Assembly (NCBI GenBank): GCA_963751835.1
Contig: CAVVWD010000009.1
Coordinates: forward strand, 62,001 to 126,000
DNA from: JACVRW01 sp963751835
GTDB lineage: Bacteria; Actinomycetota; Thermoleophilia; Solirubrobacterales; Thermoleophilaceae
Reading direction: 5' to 3'
DNA: 64,000 nucleotides
Shown here: in pieces, positions 50,671 to 57,866 of the stretch
Layout of the letters: each line of letters starts with the position of its first letter
How positions within the stretch are numbered: position 1 is the stretch's first letter
Translations under genes and position numbers: made by a program
The notes under the pieces: generated by a model
Seen by the model: only the letters and a program-made list of their open reading frames with translations
What the model was told of the DNA's origin: nothing
Database searches by the model: none

Positions 50671-51018
50671 TTGGCGGCCGCTCGAATCGTCCCCTCTGAT
50701 GATGACGCAGAGTTTCCCTACGCGGAAGCTCTGGTGTTGCTCCAAGCGATGCGAGGGGCCGTCCAGGAACAAACGGGCATTCCGTCGGTAATCGCTGCCG
50801 GCAAACGCTTGGGGTGGCCGCAAGCACTCATCGACGTCCATCTCGAATACATGAAGAACGGTAAGTGCTTCGACTTCACCACGGACGCCGGCATCAGTTG
50901 CACGCTGTGGGAGGACAACATCTTTTTTCGCTTCCAGAGCCCCGAGCACGAAGCTCAGTGCATGCCCATCATCGAGGATCTTGCCGTGCGTTTGTCGTGT
51001 CGGGTGATGCGTTACTGA
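50671..51018 (+). CDS. Orphan hypothetical protein with lower GC
   Basis: A frame of about 115 residues from a TTG: FPYAEALVLLQAMRGAVQEQTGIPSVIAAGKRLGWPQALIDVHLEYMKNGKCFDFTTDAGISCTLWEDNIFFRFQSPEHEAQ. It looks like a folded protein (amphipathic helices, then strands with aromatic residues) and is lower in GC than its surroundings, which is unlike a random high-GC frame. The start is uncertain and has no good ribosome site; a VP codon pair further on could be the true start. The antisense frame looks random. Possibly acquired DNA, next to a tRNA-like fragment. Confidence 0.5.
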   Translation: MAAARIVPSDDDAEFPYAEALVLLQAMRGAVQEQTGIPSVIAAGKRLGWPQALIDVHLEYMKNGKCFDFTTDAGISCTLWEDNIFFRFQSPEHEAQCMPIIEDLAVRLSCRVMRY

Positions 51019-51074
51019 CCAAGGGCGAGCCTCGGGCACGATCGTAGGGTCACCGCGAGAAGCGGCGTACCCCC

Positions 51075-51120
51075 TAGCTCTAAGCAGCGGGTCGGAGGTT
51101 CGAGTCTCCGGGCGGCATCA
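51075..51120 (+). pseudogene. tRNA 3'-half-like fragment
   Basis: The sequence CTAGCTCTAAGCAGCGGG is followed by a T-arm-like GGTCGGAGGTTCGAGTCTCCGG and then GCGGCATCA. The GGTTCGAGTC core is a classic T-loop, but the 3' T-stem is one base short (TCTCC rather than TCCTCC) and no partner 5' half, D-arm or anticodon stem can be paired upstream. It looks like the 3' part of a tRNA left at an integration or recombination site. Confidence 0.45.
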
Positions 51121-51129
51121 TGTAGCGCC

Positions 51130-52251
51130 GTGACGCTCCACACCGACATCCCGACTCGCTCCCAGGTCGAGCGGCTCCTAACGGCCAGGGACGACCCGTG
51201 CGTCTCGATCTATCTGCCCACAAGCCCGATCCCGCAGGAGGCGCAGGCGGATCGGATCGAGCTCAAGAACCTTGCCGCCGAGGCGGCCGAGCAGATCGAG
51301 GCGGCGGGTGCCGGCAGGCGGACGGTCCTGGAGGTGCGCGAGCCGCTCGACGAGCTCGTCGAGGACGACGAGTTCTGGGCCGAGCAGGCCCGCAGCCTCG
51401 CTGTGTTCGCCTCGCCGCACCTGAGGCGCACCTACCGGCTCCCGAACCGGCTCGCCACCAGCGTCGAGGTCGCCGACCGCTTCTACGTCAAGCCTCTGCT
51501 CCGCGCGATCACCTTCCCGCAGGCGGCCTTCGTTCTCGCGCTCGCCGCCGGCTCGGTCCGTCTGGTCGAGGTAACCGGCGACGGGCCGCCCTTCACCGTG
51601 CACGTTCCCGGCCTCCCGACGGACGCCGCCAGCGCCGCCGGCAAGTCGTCGATCGCCGACCGTTCTCCCAGCCGCCGCATCCAGGGGTCCGAGGGTCACA
51701 AGGTCAGGCTGCGCCAGTTCGCGCGCAAGGTCGACCACTCGCTGCGCGGCGTCCTCACCGGGCTCGAGCTGCCGCTGATCCTCGCTGCCACCGAGCCGCT
51801 CGACGGCATCTACCGCTCGCTCAACAGCTATCCGTACCTCGTCGCGACCGGCATCCACGGCAGCCCCGAGGGCGCCACCGACGCCGAGCTCGCCGACGCC
51901 GCCCGGAAGGTCCTCGACGAGCTCTACGCCAACGAGCTGGCCGAGATCCGCGAGCAGTTCGAGCTCCGGCTCTCCAACGAACGTGCCTCCAGCGACCTCG
52001 CCACGATCGCCCGCGCCGCCACGTATGGGGCGGTCGACACGGTGTTCGTGGACATCGACCAGAAGGTGCCCGGGCTTGTCGACGAGGAGACCGGCGCGCT
52101 CACCCTCGCAGAGGACGACGCCTCGAGCTACGGCGTCGTCGACGAGATCGTCAGGCGCGTGCTGCTGTCGGGCGGGCGGGTGCTCGCGGTGCGAGCTCCG
52201 GACGTGCCCGGCGGCGGGGCGGTCGCGGCGATCTTGCGCTACCCGCTGTGA
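51130..52251 (+). CDS. baeRF-family protein (bacterial archaeo-eukaryotic release factor domain)
   Basis: A 373-residue cytoplasmic protein of the bacterial eRF1-like family. It starts DIPTRSQVERLLTARDDPCVSIYLPTSPIPQEAQADRIELKNL, continues with SLAVFASPHLRRTYRLPN, then VLALAAGSVRLVEVTGDGP and a Rossmann-like C-terminal half (LPLILAATEPLDGIYRSLNSYPYLV, GAVDTVFVDIDQKVPGLVDEETG, GGRVLAVRAPDVPGGGAVAAILRY). Members are thought to act on stalled ribosomes or release peptides. The start is a GTG. Its stop overlaps a lipoprotein start (GTGA). It follows a tRNA-like fragment by 10 bases. Confidence 0.82.
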   Translation: MTLHTDIPTRSQVERLLTARDDPCVSIYLPTSPIPQEAQADRIELKNLAAEAAEQIEAAGAGRRTVLEVREPLDELVEDDEFWAEQARSLAVFASPHLRRTYRLPNRLATSVEVADRFYVKPLLRAITFPQAAFVLALAAGSVRLVEVTGDGPPFTVHVPGLPTDAASAAGKSSIADRSPSRRIQGSEGHKVRLRQFARKVDHSLRGVLTGLELPLILAATEPLDGIYRSLNSYPYLVATGIHGSPEGATDAELADAARKVLDELYANELAEIREQFELRLSNERASSDLATIARAATYGAVDTVFVDIDQKVPGLVDEETGALTLAEDDASSYGVVDEIVRRVLLSGGRVLAVRAPDVPGGGAVAAILRYPL

Positions 52252-52462
52252 CCAGGCTGCGCTCGCTGGCGTGCATCGCGCTCCTGCTGGGCCTGCTGGC
52301 CGGAGGCTGCGGCTCGTCCGACGGCCGGAGACCACGACTACGGAGACGATCCCGTCGCGCGAGTCCGACGTCCTCGACGTGGGCGTGTGCGCAGCGAAAC
52401 GCGGTGTGGTTTCTCGCCATGTTCTTGTTCGCTTTGTCGCCGAAGCGGGCATCGACCCTTAA
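52248..52462 (+). pseudogene. Short lipoprotein, frameshifted
   Basis: A GTG overlapping the baeRF stop opens TRLRSLACIALLLGLLAGGCGSSDG, a clean lipoprotein signal with lipobox LAGGC. Shortly after the lipidated Cys the expected linker lies in another frame (ETTTTETIPSRESDVLDVG), which continues to a TAA at 52460-52462 that overlaps the next ATG (TAATG). So one base is missing or extra near 52325. Without the shift the product would be about 70 residues, a tiny lipoprotein. The overlaps on both sides show an operon. Confidence 0.6.
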
Positions 52463-53430
52463 TGAACCAGGAGAGCGCGAGCCCGGAGGAGCTTCCGCCA
52501 CTTGATCTCCGCAAGCTGCGCGACCTGGACGTGGACGAGCCGTCCGGGCCCGGCCGTCCGGCTCACCTAAGCGCGGCGAGCGGGGTGGTTCGCAGGGGCG
52601 ACTTCGTCTACGTGATCGGGGACGACGAGCTGCATGTGGGCGTCTTCCGGCTCTCGTCGAGCGAGCCCGGTCGGCTGCGGCGGGTGCTCGCCGGCGAGCT
52701 GCCCGACGATCACGGCGAGCGCTCGAGTCGGAAGCCGGACCTCGAGGCGCTGACGGTGCTGCCGCCCTTCGAGGGCCACCCCTATGGAGCGCTGCTCGGT
52801 CTCGGCTCCGGCTCCACGCCGGAGCGCGACCGAGGCTTCGTCTGCGGGCTCGCCGCGGACGGCTCGATCGCGGGCGAGCCCGATGAGCTCACCCTTGCGC
52901 CGCTCTACCGGCTTCTGCGCGAGCACGTTGCCGAGCTGAATGTTGAGGGCGCCGCGACGATGGGCGAGCGTCTTTGGCTGCTTCATCGCGGCGCGTCGCA
53001 GGAAGGCTCCAACCTCGTCGTGGAGTTGTCGCTCGAGCCGCTGCTGCATTCGCTGCGAGACGACCTGTGCCTCGACGCCGAGGAGCTCGAAAACGTGCGC
53101 CAGTACGACCTCGGCGACATCGATGGCGTGGACCTCACGTTCAGTGACGCCACGCCGATCGCCGACCAGCTGCTCGTCTTCACGGCCTCCGCCGAGGCGG
53201 ATGACGGCCGCATCCGTGGCTCCGTAGTAGGCACGCTTGGGCTCGACGGCAGCGTGCAGCGCCTGCGCACGATAGACCGTCGCTGGAAGGTCGAGGGCGT
53301 GCACGCCGCGATCGACACCGGCGTCCTCGACTTTACGTTCGTGTGCGACCAGGACGACCCCAACGCTCCTGCGCCCTTGCTGTCCGCGACGATGCCGCTG
53401 GACGGTCGGCTCGAGTACATCGAGGGCTGA
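52462..53430 (+). CDS. Conserved beta-propeller-like protein (probably DUF6929)
   Basis: A 322-residue soluble protein: LDLRKLRDLDVDEPSGPGRPAHLSAASGVVRRGDFVYVIGDDELHVGVFRL, LEALTVLPPFEGHPYGALLGLGSGSTPERDRGFVCGL, NVEGAATMGERLWLLHRG, YDLGDIDGVDLTFSDATPIADQLLVFTASAEADDGRIRGSVVGTLGLDG and WKVEGVHAAIDTGVLDFTFVCDQDDP. Repeated strand pairs with DDE, KPDLEALT and GS-STPERDRG motifs fit the DUF6929 description as I remember it. No signal. The ATG overlaps the upstream fragment's stop, tying it to baeRF. Confidence 0.75.
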   Translation: MNQESASPEELPPLDLRKLRDLDVDEPSGPGRPAHLSAASGVVRRGDFVYVIGDDELHVGVFRLSSSEPGRLRRVLAGELPDDHGERSSRKPDLEALTVLPPFEGHPYGALLGLGSGSTPERDRGFVCGLAADGSIAGEPDELTLAPLYRLLREHVAELNVEGAATMGERLWLLHRGASQEGSNLVVELSLEPLLHSLRDDLCLDAEELENVRQYDLGDIDGVDLTFSDATPIADQLLVFTASAEADDGRIRGSVVGTLGLDGSVQRLRTIDRRWKVEGVHAAIDTGVLDFTFVCDQDDPNAPAPLLSATMPLDGRLEYIEG

Positions 53431-53573
53431 CGGGCCGCGAGATGTACGGACGCTCCCACATCTGCGCGAATAGGGAGCACTCGTCCCGGTAGGCGGGGCG
53501 CTCTCGCGTGTGCCTCAACGCGACAGCGACGCCGCGCGAGCTTCCTCCGATCAACCAACCACGCTCTGCGCGG

Positions 53574-53958
53574 CTAGCGGTCGCGCCACGCCACGTTGAC
53601 GATCCTCCAGCCCTCCCGCGTCTTCAAGAGCTGGAGAAGATCAACGTAGAGCGCGCACCTAACGGTGGCGCCCGAGATGCCATCCGACACGTCGTGGACT
53701 ACGACATCGATCCGGCGATCGTCGACGTCCTCTCGCTGCCCCACACCGCTCGCGGTCATCTCGATCATCTCTCGAGCCGTGATCGTGCGGACGCTTTCAG
53801 CGCCCGAGGCGTCTTGCTCGAGAGAGCGCTTGGCCAGCTCAGGATGAAGCGCTCGCTCCATCCGCGCGCGGTCCCCATCGAACCATCCCTCAATGTAGTC
53901 GCGCGCCGCGCGCTCGACCGCCGCTTCGTCGCCGGATGTGGCTTCCTCGGACCCGATG
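53574..53958 (-). pseudogene. Lumazine-binding-like NTF2-fold protein without a start codon
   Basis: The frame encodes EERAARDYIEGWFDGDRARMERALHPELAKRS-type sequence (AAVERAARDYIEGWFDGDRARM), then ITAREMIEMTASGVG, IDVVVHDVSDGISGATVRCALYVDLLQLLKTREGWRIVNVAWRD. This is a complete Lumazine_bd_2-type NTF2 fold of about 120 residues. No ATG, GTG or TTG lies in frame between the upstream TAG and the first conserved helix; the first ATG is inside the fold (53861). Either a non-canonical start is used or the 5' end was lost. Confidence 0.6.
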
Positions 53959-53996
53959 GGATCAGGCTATCGGCTCAGAACATCCGCGCTCCTGTC

Positions 53997-54839
53997 TTAC
54001 CCGGTGGTGCGCATCGCCGCCGCGACCTCACCGGTGGCCGCGTCGGGGATCGCGGTCGAGGCCTGTTCGAGCACGAGCAGCCGCGCACCGGGGATCTCGC
54101 GCGCGAGCGCTTCGCCGTTGCCGACGGGGAAGAACGGGTCGCGGCGGCCGTGCACCACGAGCGCAGGGATCGCGAGCTCGGGCAGGCGCTTGCGCCAGCG
54201 CGGCTTGCAGTCGAGCTTGGCGAACACCATGCCCATCTGGTTGGCCATCTGGACCGCGGGCTGAGTGCCCGGCGTGCGGTCCCAGATGCGCTCGGCGGTG
54301 GAACGTGCAGCGGTGGGGTCGTTGCCGAGGATCTCGGCGCCGGTGGCGGCGAACTCCGCTACGGCGGCGCGGTCGGACCAGTCGGGCATCGAGCGCGAGA
54401 ACAGCCGGTTCATCGTCGCCGCGTCGTGGTCAGGCAGGTCTTTGTCGAGCCGGCCGGGTGCGACGGGCCGCGTTCCGGCGAGGGTGAGCGCCGAGAACGC
54501 GTCCGGGTGGTCGAGCGCGGCGACCTGGGCGACCATCCCGCCGACGCCGATGCCCGCCAGGTGCGCCGGCCGGTCGTCGAGTTCGCGGGCGAGCGCCGCG
54601 GCGTCGGCGGCGAGGTCACGCAGCTTGTACTTCGGAGCCTTGGGATTGACTGTTGTCGACGTACCGCTGTCGCGCAGGTCGTACCGCACGACGTGGCGCC
54701 CGCCGCGTGCGAGCGCCGCGCAGAGCGCGTCGGGCCAAGACAGCATGGTCGTGGCGCCTGCGAGCAGTACGAGTGGCGCCGCCGCGTCGCCGAAGTGCTC
54801 GACCCCGAGCGTGACGCCGTTTGCCTGGACCGTCGTCAT
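53997..54839 (-). CDS. Alpha/beta-hydrolase-fold protein lacking catalytic Ser and His
   Basis: A 280-residue protein with a complete hydrolase course: VTLGVEHFGDAAAPLVLLAGATTMLSW, HVVRYDLRDSGTST, LVVHGRRDPFFPVGNGEALAREIPGARLLVLE (acid Asp kept). The nucleophile elbow reads HLAGIGVGGMVAQVAAL, with Gly where the family has Ser (G-x-S-x-G-G). The catalytic His region reads LEQASTAIPDA, with no His. The rest of the fold is intact and in frame, so this is more like a pseudoenzyme than a decayed gene. The ATG overlaps the upstream small ORF's stop (TGATG). It lies in the second XRE locus. Confidence 0.85.
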   Translation of the reverse strand: MTTVQANGVTLGVEHFGDAAAPLVLLAGATTMLSWPDALCAALARGGRHVVRYDLRDSGTSTTVNPKAPKYKLRDLAADAAALARELDDRPAHLAGIGVGGMVAQVAALDHPDAFSALTLAGTRPVAPGRLDKDLPDHDAATMNRLFSRSMPDWSDRAAVAEFAATGAEILGNDPTAARSTAERIWDRTPGTQPAVQMANQMGMVFAKLDCKPRWRKRLPELAIPALVVHGRRDPFFPVGNGEALAREIPGARLLVLEQASTAIPDAATGEVAAAMRTTG

Positions 54840-54973
54840 CACGCCTTCGCCGTCGCGAGGACGCCGCCGGACGTGCGGACCGAGAGGCCGATCCCGGGGC
54901 TCGCGGCGATCTTGCGCATCTCCTGCGGCGGCTGCCGTGTGCGTGTATCGGGCGGTGCGGTTGTTTCGTTCAT
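54839..54973 (-). CDS. 44-residue remnant of a SnoaL-like protein, still with a ribosome site
   Basis: A short frame with a strong Shine-Dalgarno (AAAGGAGG, 7 bases before ATG). It begins MNETTAPPDT and contains RQPPQEMRKIAASPGIGL, matching LQPPQEIRAIAARPGLAI of the SnoaL-like protein at 20814. The first 40 residues of the fold and everything after are missing. Position relative to the XRE gene and dyad is the same as at locus 1. The remnant is still coupled to the downstream hydrolase-like gene by TGATG, so it may now serve as a leader ORF. Confidence 0.6.
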   Translation of the reverse strand: MNETTAPPDTRTRQPPQEMRKIAASPGIGLSVRTSGGVLATAKA

Positions 54974-55036
54974 CTCGGTTGCCTCCTTTGAAGCGTTGCT
55001 CATGACGAACGATCCTCTAGCACCGGCCGCGCGTCG

Positions 55037-55081
55037 ATTACCTGCGATGTAACGGTCGCTCTTCGTTACATCCGAGGTAAT
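55037..55081. promoter_or_regulatory. 45-bp dyad operator, XRE locus 2
   Basis: ATTACCT-N3-ATGTAACG and CGTTACAT-N4-GGTAAT form a two-part palindrome, with the half-sites separated by 9 bases. It matches the dyad at 21330-21373 in both outer (ATTACC/GGTAAT) and inner (TGTAACG/CGTTACA) arms. It lies between the divergent XRE and SnoaL-remnant starts. Confidence 0.75.
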
Positions 55082-55114
55082 GGCGCCGATCCGGCCCGGC
55101 GCTACGGTTGCCCG

Positions 55115-55921
55115 GTGGCCGTCGAGACCGAAAGGGACCCGCAGACCGTCGGTGAGCTCGTCCGCTTCTGGCGCACTCAGCGGCGACTGACGCAGATGGA
55201 GCTGGCGCTGGATGCGAACCTCTCCACCAAGCACCTCAGCTTCGTCGAGACGGGCCGCTCGCGCCCGAGCCGCCAGCTCCTCGTCCACCTCACCCAGCAC
55301 CTCGACCTGCCGATCGCCGAGCGTAACCGCCTGCTTCTCGCCGGCGGCTTCGCTCCGCCCTACCTGGAGCAGCCTTTCGACGGCGAGATGATGCGGCCGC
55401 TGCGCGAGTCGCTCAGCCGGCTGCTGGAGGCACACGAACCCAACCCGGCGTTGATCGTCGACGGTCTCTGGAACCTGATCGAGGCCAATCGGGCCGCGTC
55501 GCTCCTGTGGGCCGGGGTCGACCCCGAGTTGCTCAAGCCCCCGATCAACATGCTTCGCCTCGCGGTGCACCCGGGAGGCCTCCCGAAGATCTCGTCGATG
55601 ACCGCGGCCTGCAACGCGCCGCTGATCACGAAGTTGAGGCGAAGGAGCCGCGAAGATGCCGATCCGGCCCTCGGCCGGCTGATCCAGGATGTGGAGTCCT
55701 ATCTGCCGAACGATCCGCCGACCAGCCCCGCGACCCAGCCCGTGGTCTCGCTGGACCTGCGCACGCCGCTCGGCGAGGTCAGTCTCTTCACTGTGATCGC
55801 CACCCTCGGGGCGCCGCTGGAGGTGACGGCGGCAGACCTCGCGATCGAAACCTTCCTGCCAATGGACGAGCTCAGCGCAGCGCGGCTTCGCGAGCTCGGT
55901 GCAGACGCACGAGGAAACTGA
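55115..55921 (+). CDS. XRE-family regulator with MmyB-like ligand domain
   Basis: A 268-residue regulator. Residues about 10-70 are the helix-turn-helix (GELVRFWRTQRRLTQMELALDANLSTKHLSFVETGRSRPSRQLLVHLTQHLDLPIAERNRLLLAGGFAPPY). Residues 85-260 are the MmyB-type ligand-binding domain (LIVDGLWNLIEANRAASLLWAGVDPELLKPPINMLRLAVHPGGL, LRTPLGEVSLFTVIATLGAPLEVTAADLAIETFLPMD). It is the intact paralogue of the truncated copy at 21409. It starts with GTG. The large dyad upstream is its probable operator. Ligand unknown; MmyB-type domains may bind fatty acids. Confidence 0.92.
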   Translation: MAVETERDPQTVGELVRFWRTQRRLTQMELALDANLSTKHLSFVETGRSRPSRQLLVHLTQHLDLPIAERNRLLLAGGFAPPYLEQPFDGEMMRPLRESLSRLLEAHEPNPALIVDGLWNLIEANRAASLLWAGVDPELLKPPINMLRLAVHPGGLPKISSMTAACNAPLITKLRRRSREDADPALGRLIQDVESYLPNDPPTSPATQPVVSLDLRTPLGEVSLFTVIATLGAPLEVTAADLAIETFLPMDELSAARLRELGADARGN

Positions 55922-56022
55922 CCGCGCTCCCACCAGGCGACCGGCCTGCCAGTCGTGGCCTTCCTCGCCGCCGGTTTCCCGGTATCTGTCGACGTGCTGC
56001 TGACCGAACAACGGGACACGCA

Positions 56023-56460
56023 TCAGCCGATCTTCTGCGCCAGCTCGACGATGATCCCGGCCGGGCCGCGGACGTAGCAGAGCCAGTAGATGTTCTCGTA
56101 GTTCTCCAGCTCGCCGACCAGCTCGCCGCCATGCGCTCGCAGAGCGGCGAGGGATGCCTCGATGTCGTCGACGACGAAGAGGATGTGGCGGATGCCCGGG
56201 GCGTTGGCCGGCGCCGACCCGGCGTCGCCCTCGTATGAGGGCGAGCGGTACTTGGCCAGCTCGACCTTGCCGTTGCCATCCGGGGTCCGCAGTATCACGA
56301 CATCCGCCCGCACGCCCTCGAGCCCGTTTATGCGGTCCACCGAGCCGCCCTCGACGGACGCCTCGCCCTCCAATTCGAGCCCGAGTGCGGCGAAGAACGC
56401 GGTCGCCGCCGCGAGGTCGTCGACGACGATGCCGATGTGCTCCAGGCGCTGGACGGTCAT
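56023..56460 (-). CDS. VOC family protein (methylmalonyl-CoA-epimerase/lactoylglutathione-lyase-like)
   Basis: A 145-residue VOC protein: TVQRLEHIGIVVDDLAAATAFFAALGLELEGEASVEGGSVDRINGLEGVRADVVILRTPDGNGKVELAKYRSP, then ANAPGIRHILFVVDDIEASLAALRAHGGELVGELENYENIYWLCYVRGPAGIIVELAQKIG. The His in EHIGI, Glu in KVELAKY, His in IRHILF and Glu in IVELAQ give a full metal site. The ATG overlaps the stop of a 32-residue ORF (ATGA). The pair sits behind a copy of the leader that precedes the sigma operon, so this gene is probably in the same sigma regulon. Confidence 0.9.
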   Translation of the reverse strand: MTVQRLEHIGIVVDDLAAATAFFAALGLELEGEASVEGGSVDRINGLEGVRADVVILRTPDGNGKVELAKYRSPSYEGDAGSAPANAPGIRHILFVVDDIEASLAALRAHGGELVGELENYENIYWLCYVRGPAGIIVELAQKIG

Positions 56461-56555
56461 GAACGGCCTCCGGCCAGCTCCTGCGGCGTGTACTCGTCGT
56501 GCCTGCGTACCCACGAGCCGGTCCGATCCTGCGGCTCTTCGGTGATCTCTTGCAT
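56457..56555 (-). CDS. 32-residue ORF under the sigma-type leader
   Basis: The ORF starts at the ATG directly after the conserved leader and its CAGGAG ribosome site, and overlaps the VOC gene by ATGA. The peptide ends GSWVRRHDEYTPQELAGG; SW-R-HDEY is the usual C-terminal motif of DUF899 proteins (compare SWVKLHDEY at the end of the gene at 57867). It is probably the fused ends of a largely deleted DUF899 gene, now acting as a leader ORF. Confidence 0.5.
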   Translation of the reverse strand: MQEITEEPQDRTGSWVRRHDEYTPQELAGGRS

Positions 56556-56645
56556 CGTGGTCTCCTGATGTCGTGGGCCGCGCCGCTCGCGGCCCTTCAC
56601 CGAATGAGCGGAGCCGGTCAGCGCTTCTCGACATGGAACACTCAT
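56556..56645 (-). promoter_or_regulatory. Leader/promoter element, copy 2
   Basis: Read on the minus strand, this matches the sequence upstream of the YCII-sigma operon (18647-18735). TGTCGA is at 56628-56633, CGCTC at 56606-56610 (17-base gap), a perfect hairpin GGGCCGCG/CGCGGCCC at 56575-56595, and CAGGAG just before the ATG. About one base in eight differs, including two small blocks in the spacer and loop. It probably drives the VOC operon from the same sigma factor. Confidence 0.7.
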
Positions 56646-56777
56646 TCAGCTCCCAGATCGTCGCGTACGCGGTGCGGCGCGGGCTTGTCGAGCCCTAGCC
56701 GAAGGGGCGGTGGCCGCTCGGTAGCGAACCGGTAGCCGGAGGGCGCATGCTGCGCGCCAAGCCCAAAGGAGACCGTC

Positions 56778-57812
56778 ATGAGGAAGCCAAGCACCATCGC
56801 CGTCCTGCTCTACGCCGCCCTCGCACTGGCCGCGACCGGGGTCGCCGCCTCTTCGGCCTGGGCGACCTTCCCCGGACGCAACGGCCCGATCGCCTTCCGC
56901 ACGGTTGACTTCGAAACCGGTTTCGGGAACCCGCTGTTCCGGGCGCAACCGGACGGCACGCAGGTGACTCAGCTCACCGATCTCCCGGGTTTCTTCTCGG
57001 ACTGGCGGGCGGACGGCCGGCGCATCGCCTTCGACTTCTTCGACGCTGACGGCAACGAGCAGATCGCCACCATGGCGGCCGACGGTAGTGACCTGCGCGT
57101 GATCACGTCAGGCAGGGGCATCCACGAGGTGCCGTCGTGGTCTCCGAATGGGCGCCGCATCGTGTTCGGCTTCTCGCCGGAGCCCGACCCGAACGCTCCC
57201 GGGTTCGAGACTCGCCTGTGGACGATGCGAGCGGACGGCAGCAACGCCAAGCCCCTGCCCTTGGATCAACCGGGGTTCGACGGCACGCCCAGATACTCAC
57301 CAAACGGCCGCTGGATCGTATTCGCGCGCCTGCACATCATGAGCGACGGCTACGAGTCGGCGTTGTTCATCGTCCGCGCGAAGGGGGGCAAGGTCAAGCA
57401 GCTCACCCCCTGGGGAGAGATCGACGAAAACCCGACATGGTCTCCGGACAGCCGCCGGATCATCTTCGCCGTGGGCCCCAACGGAAGCATCGAGACGGTC
57501 CGTCCGGACGGCACCGCGCGCCACACGATTCGGCCGGCGACAGAGACCTTCGGCGGCCACAAGCCATGGTTCTCACCCGACGGATCCCGCATCCTGCTCA
57601 TGTGCGAGAACCAGGGGCTGCTCCCCGATCCTCCGCCTGACTACAACGAGGATCTCTGCGTCATGGACGCCGATGGCTCGGACCTCGTGAACATCACCAA
57701 CACGCCCGAGGTCTTCGAGAACTGGCCGAGCTGGGGACCGGCGCCGCGCCACGGCGACGATGACGAGGGAGATGACGACGATCGCAACCACGACGAGCGC
57801 GACGACGACTAA
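56778..57812 (+). CDS. Secreted PD40 beta-propeller with acidic C-terminal tail
   Basis: A 344-residue exported propeller: signal IAVLLYAALALAATGVAASSAWA, then FPGRNGPIAFRTVD and blades SDWRADGRRIAFDF, PSWSPNGRRIVFGF, PRYSPNGRWIVFAR, PTWSPDSRRIIFAV, PWFSPDGSRILLMC. Read-out strands include IATMAADGSDLRVIT and WTMRADGSN. It ends with an acidic tail, DDDEGDDDDRNHDERDDD, that could bind Ca2+ or anchor to the wall. The start follows AAAGGAG. Same family and start (ATFPG-NGPIAF) as the protein at 32907, which lacks the acidic tail. Confidence 0.9.
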   Translation: MRKPSTIAVLLYAALALAATGVAASSAWATFPGRNGPIAFRTVDFETGFGNPLFRAQPDGTQVTQLTDLPGFFSDWRADGRRIAFDFFDADGNEQIATMAADGSDLRVITSGRGIHEVPSWSPNGRRIVFGFSPEPDPNAPGFETRLWTMRADGSNAKPLPLDQPGFDGTPRYSPNGRWIVFARLHIMSDGYESALFIVRAKGGKVKQLTPWGEIDENPTWSPDSRRIIFAVGPNGSIETVRPDGTARHTIRPATETFGGHKPWFSPDGSRILLMCENQGLLPDPPPDYNEDLCVMDADGSDLVNITNTPEVFENWPSWGPAPRHGDDDEGDDDDRNHDERDDD

Positions 57813-57830
57813 CGCCGGCCAGCGCCGGCG
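57813..57830. terminator. Hairpin between convergent genes
   Basis: CGCCGGC-CAGC-GCCGGCG is a perfect 7-bp stem with a 4-base loop immediately after the PD40 stop and before the DUF899 stop on the other strand. It may serve both. Confidence 0.6.
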
Positions 57831-57866
57831 CGAGCTCCTCCAGCGGCACGACGCCGACGTGAGCGA

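Noticed and set aside
50644..51039. Minus-strand frame opposite the orphan gene at 50671
   Set aside because: The plus-strand frame has clear secondary-structure pattern and ends in an ordinary stop; the antisense frame does not.
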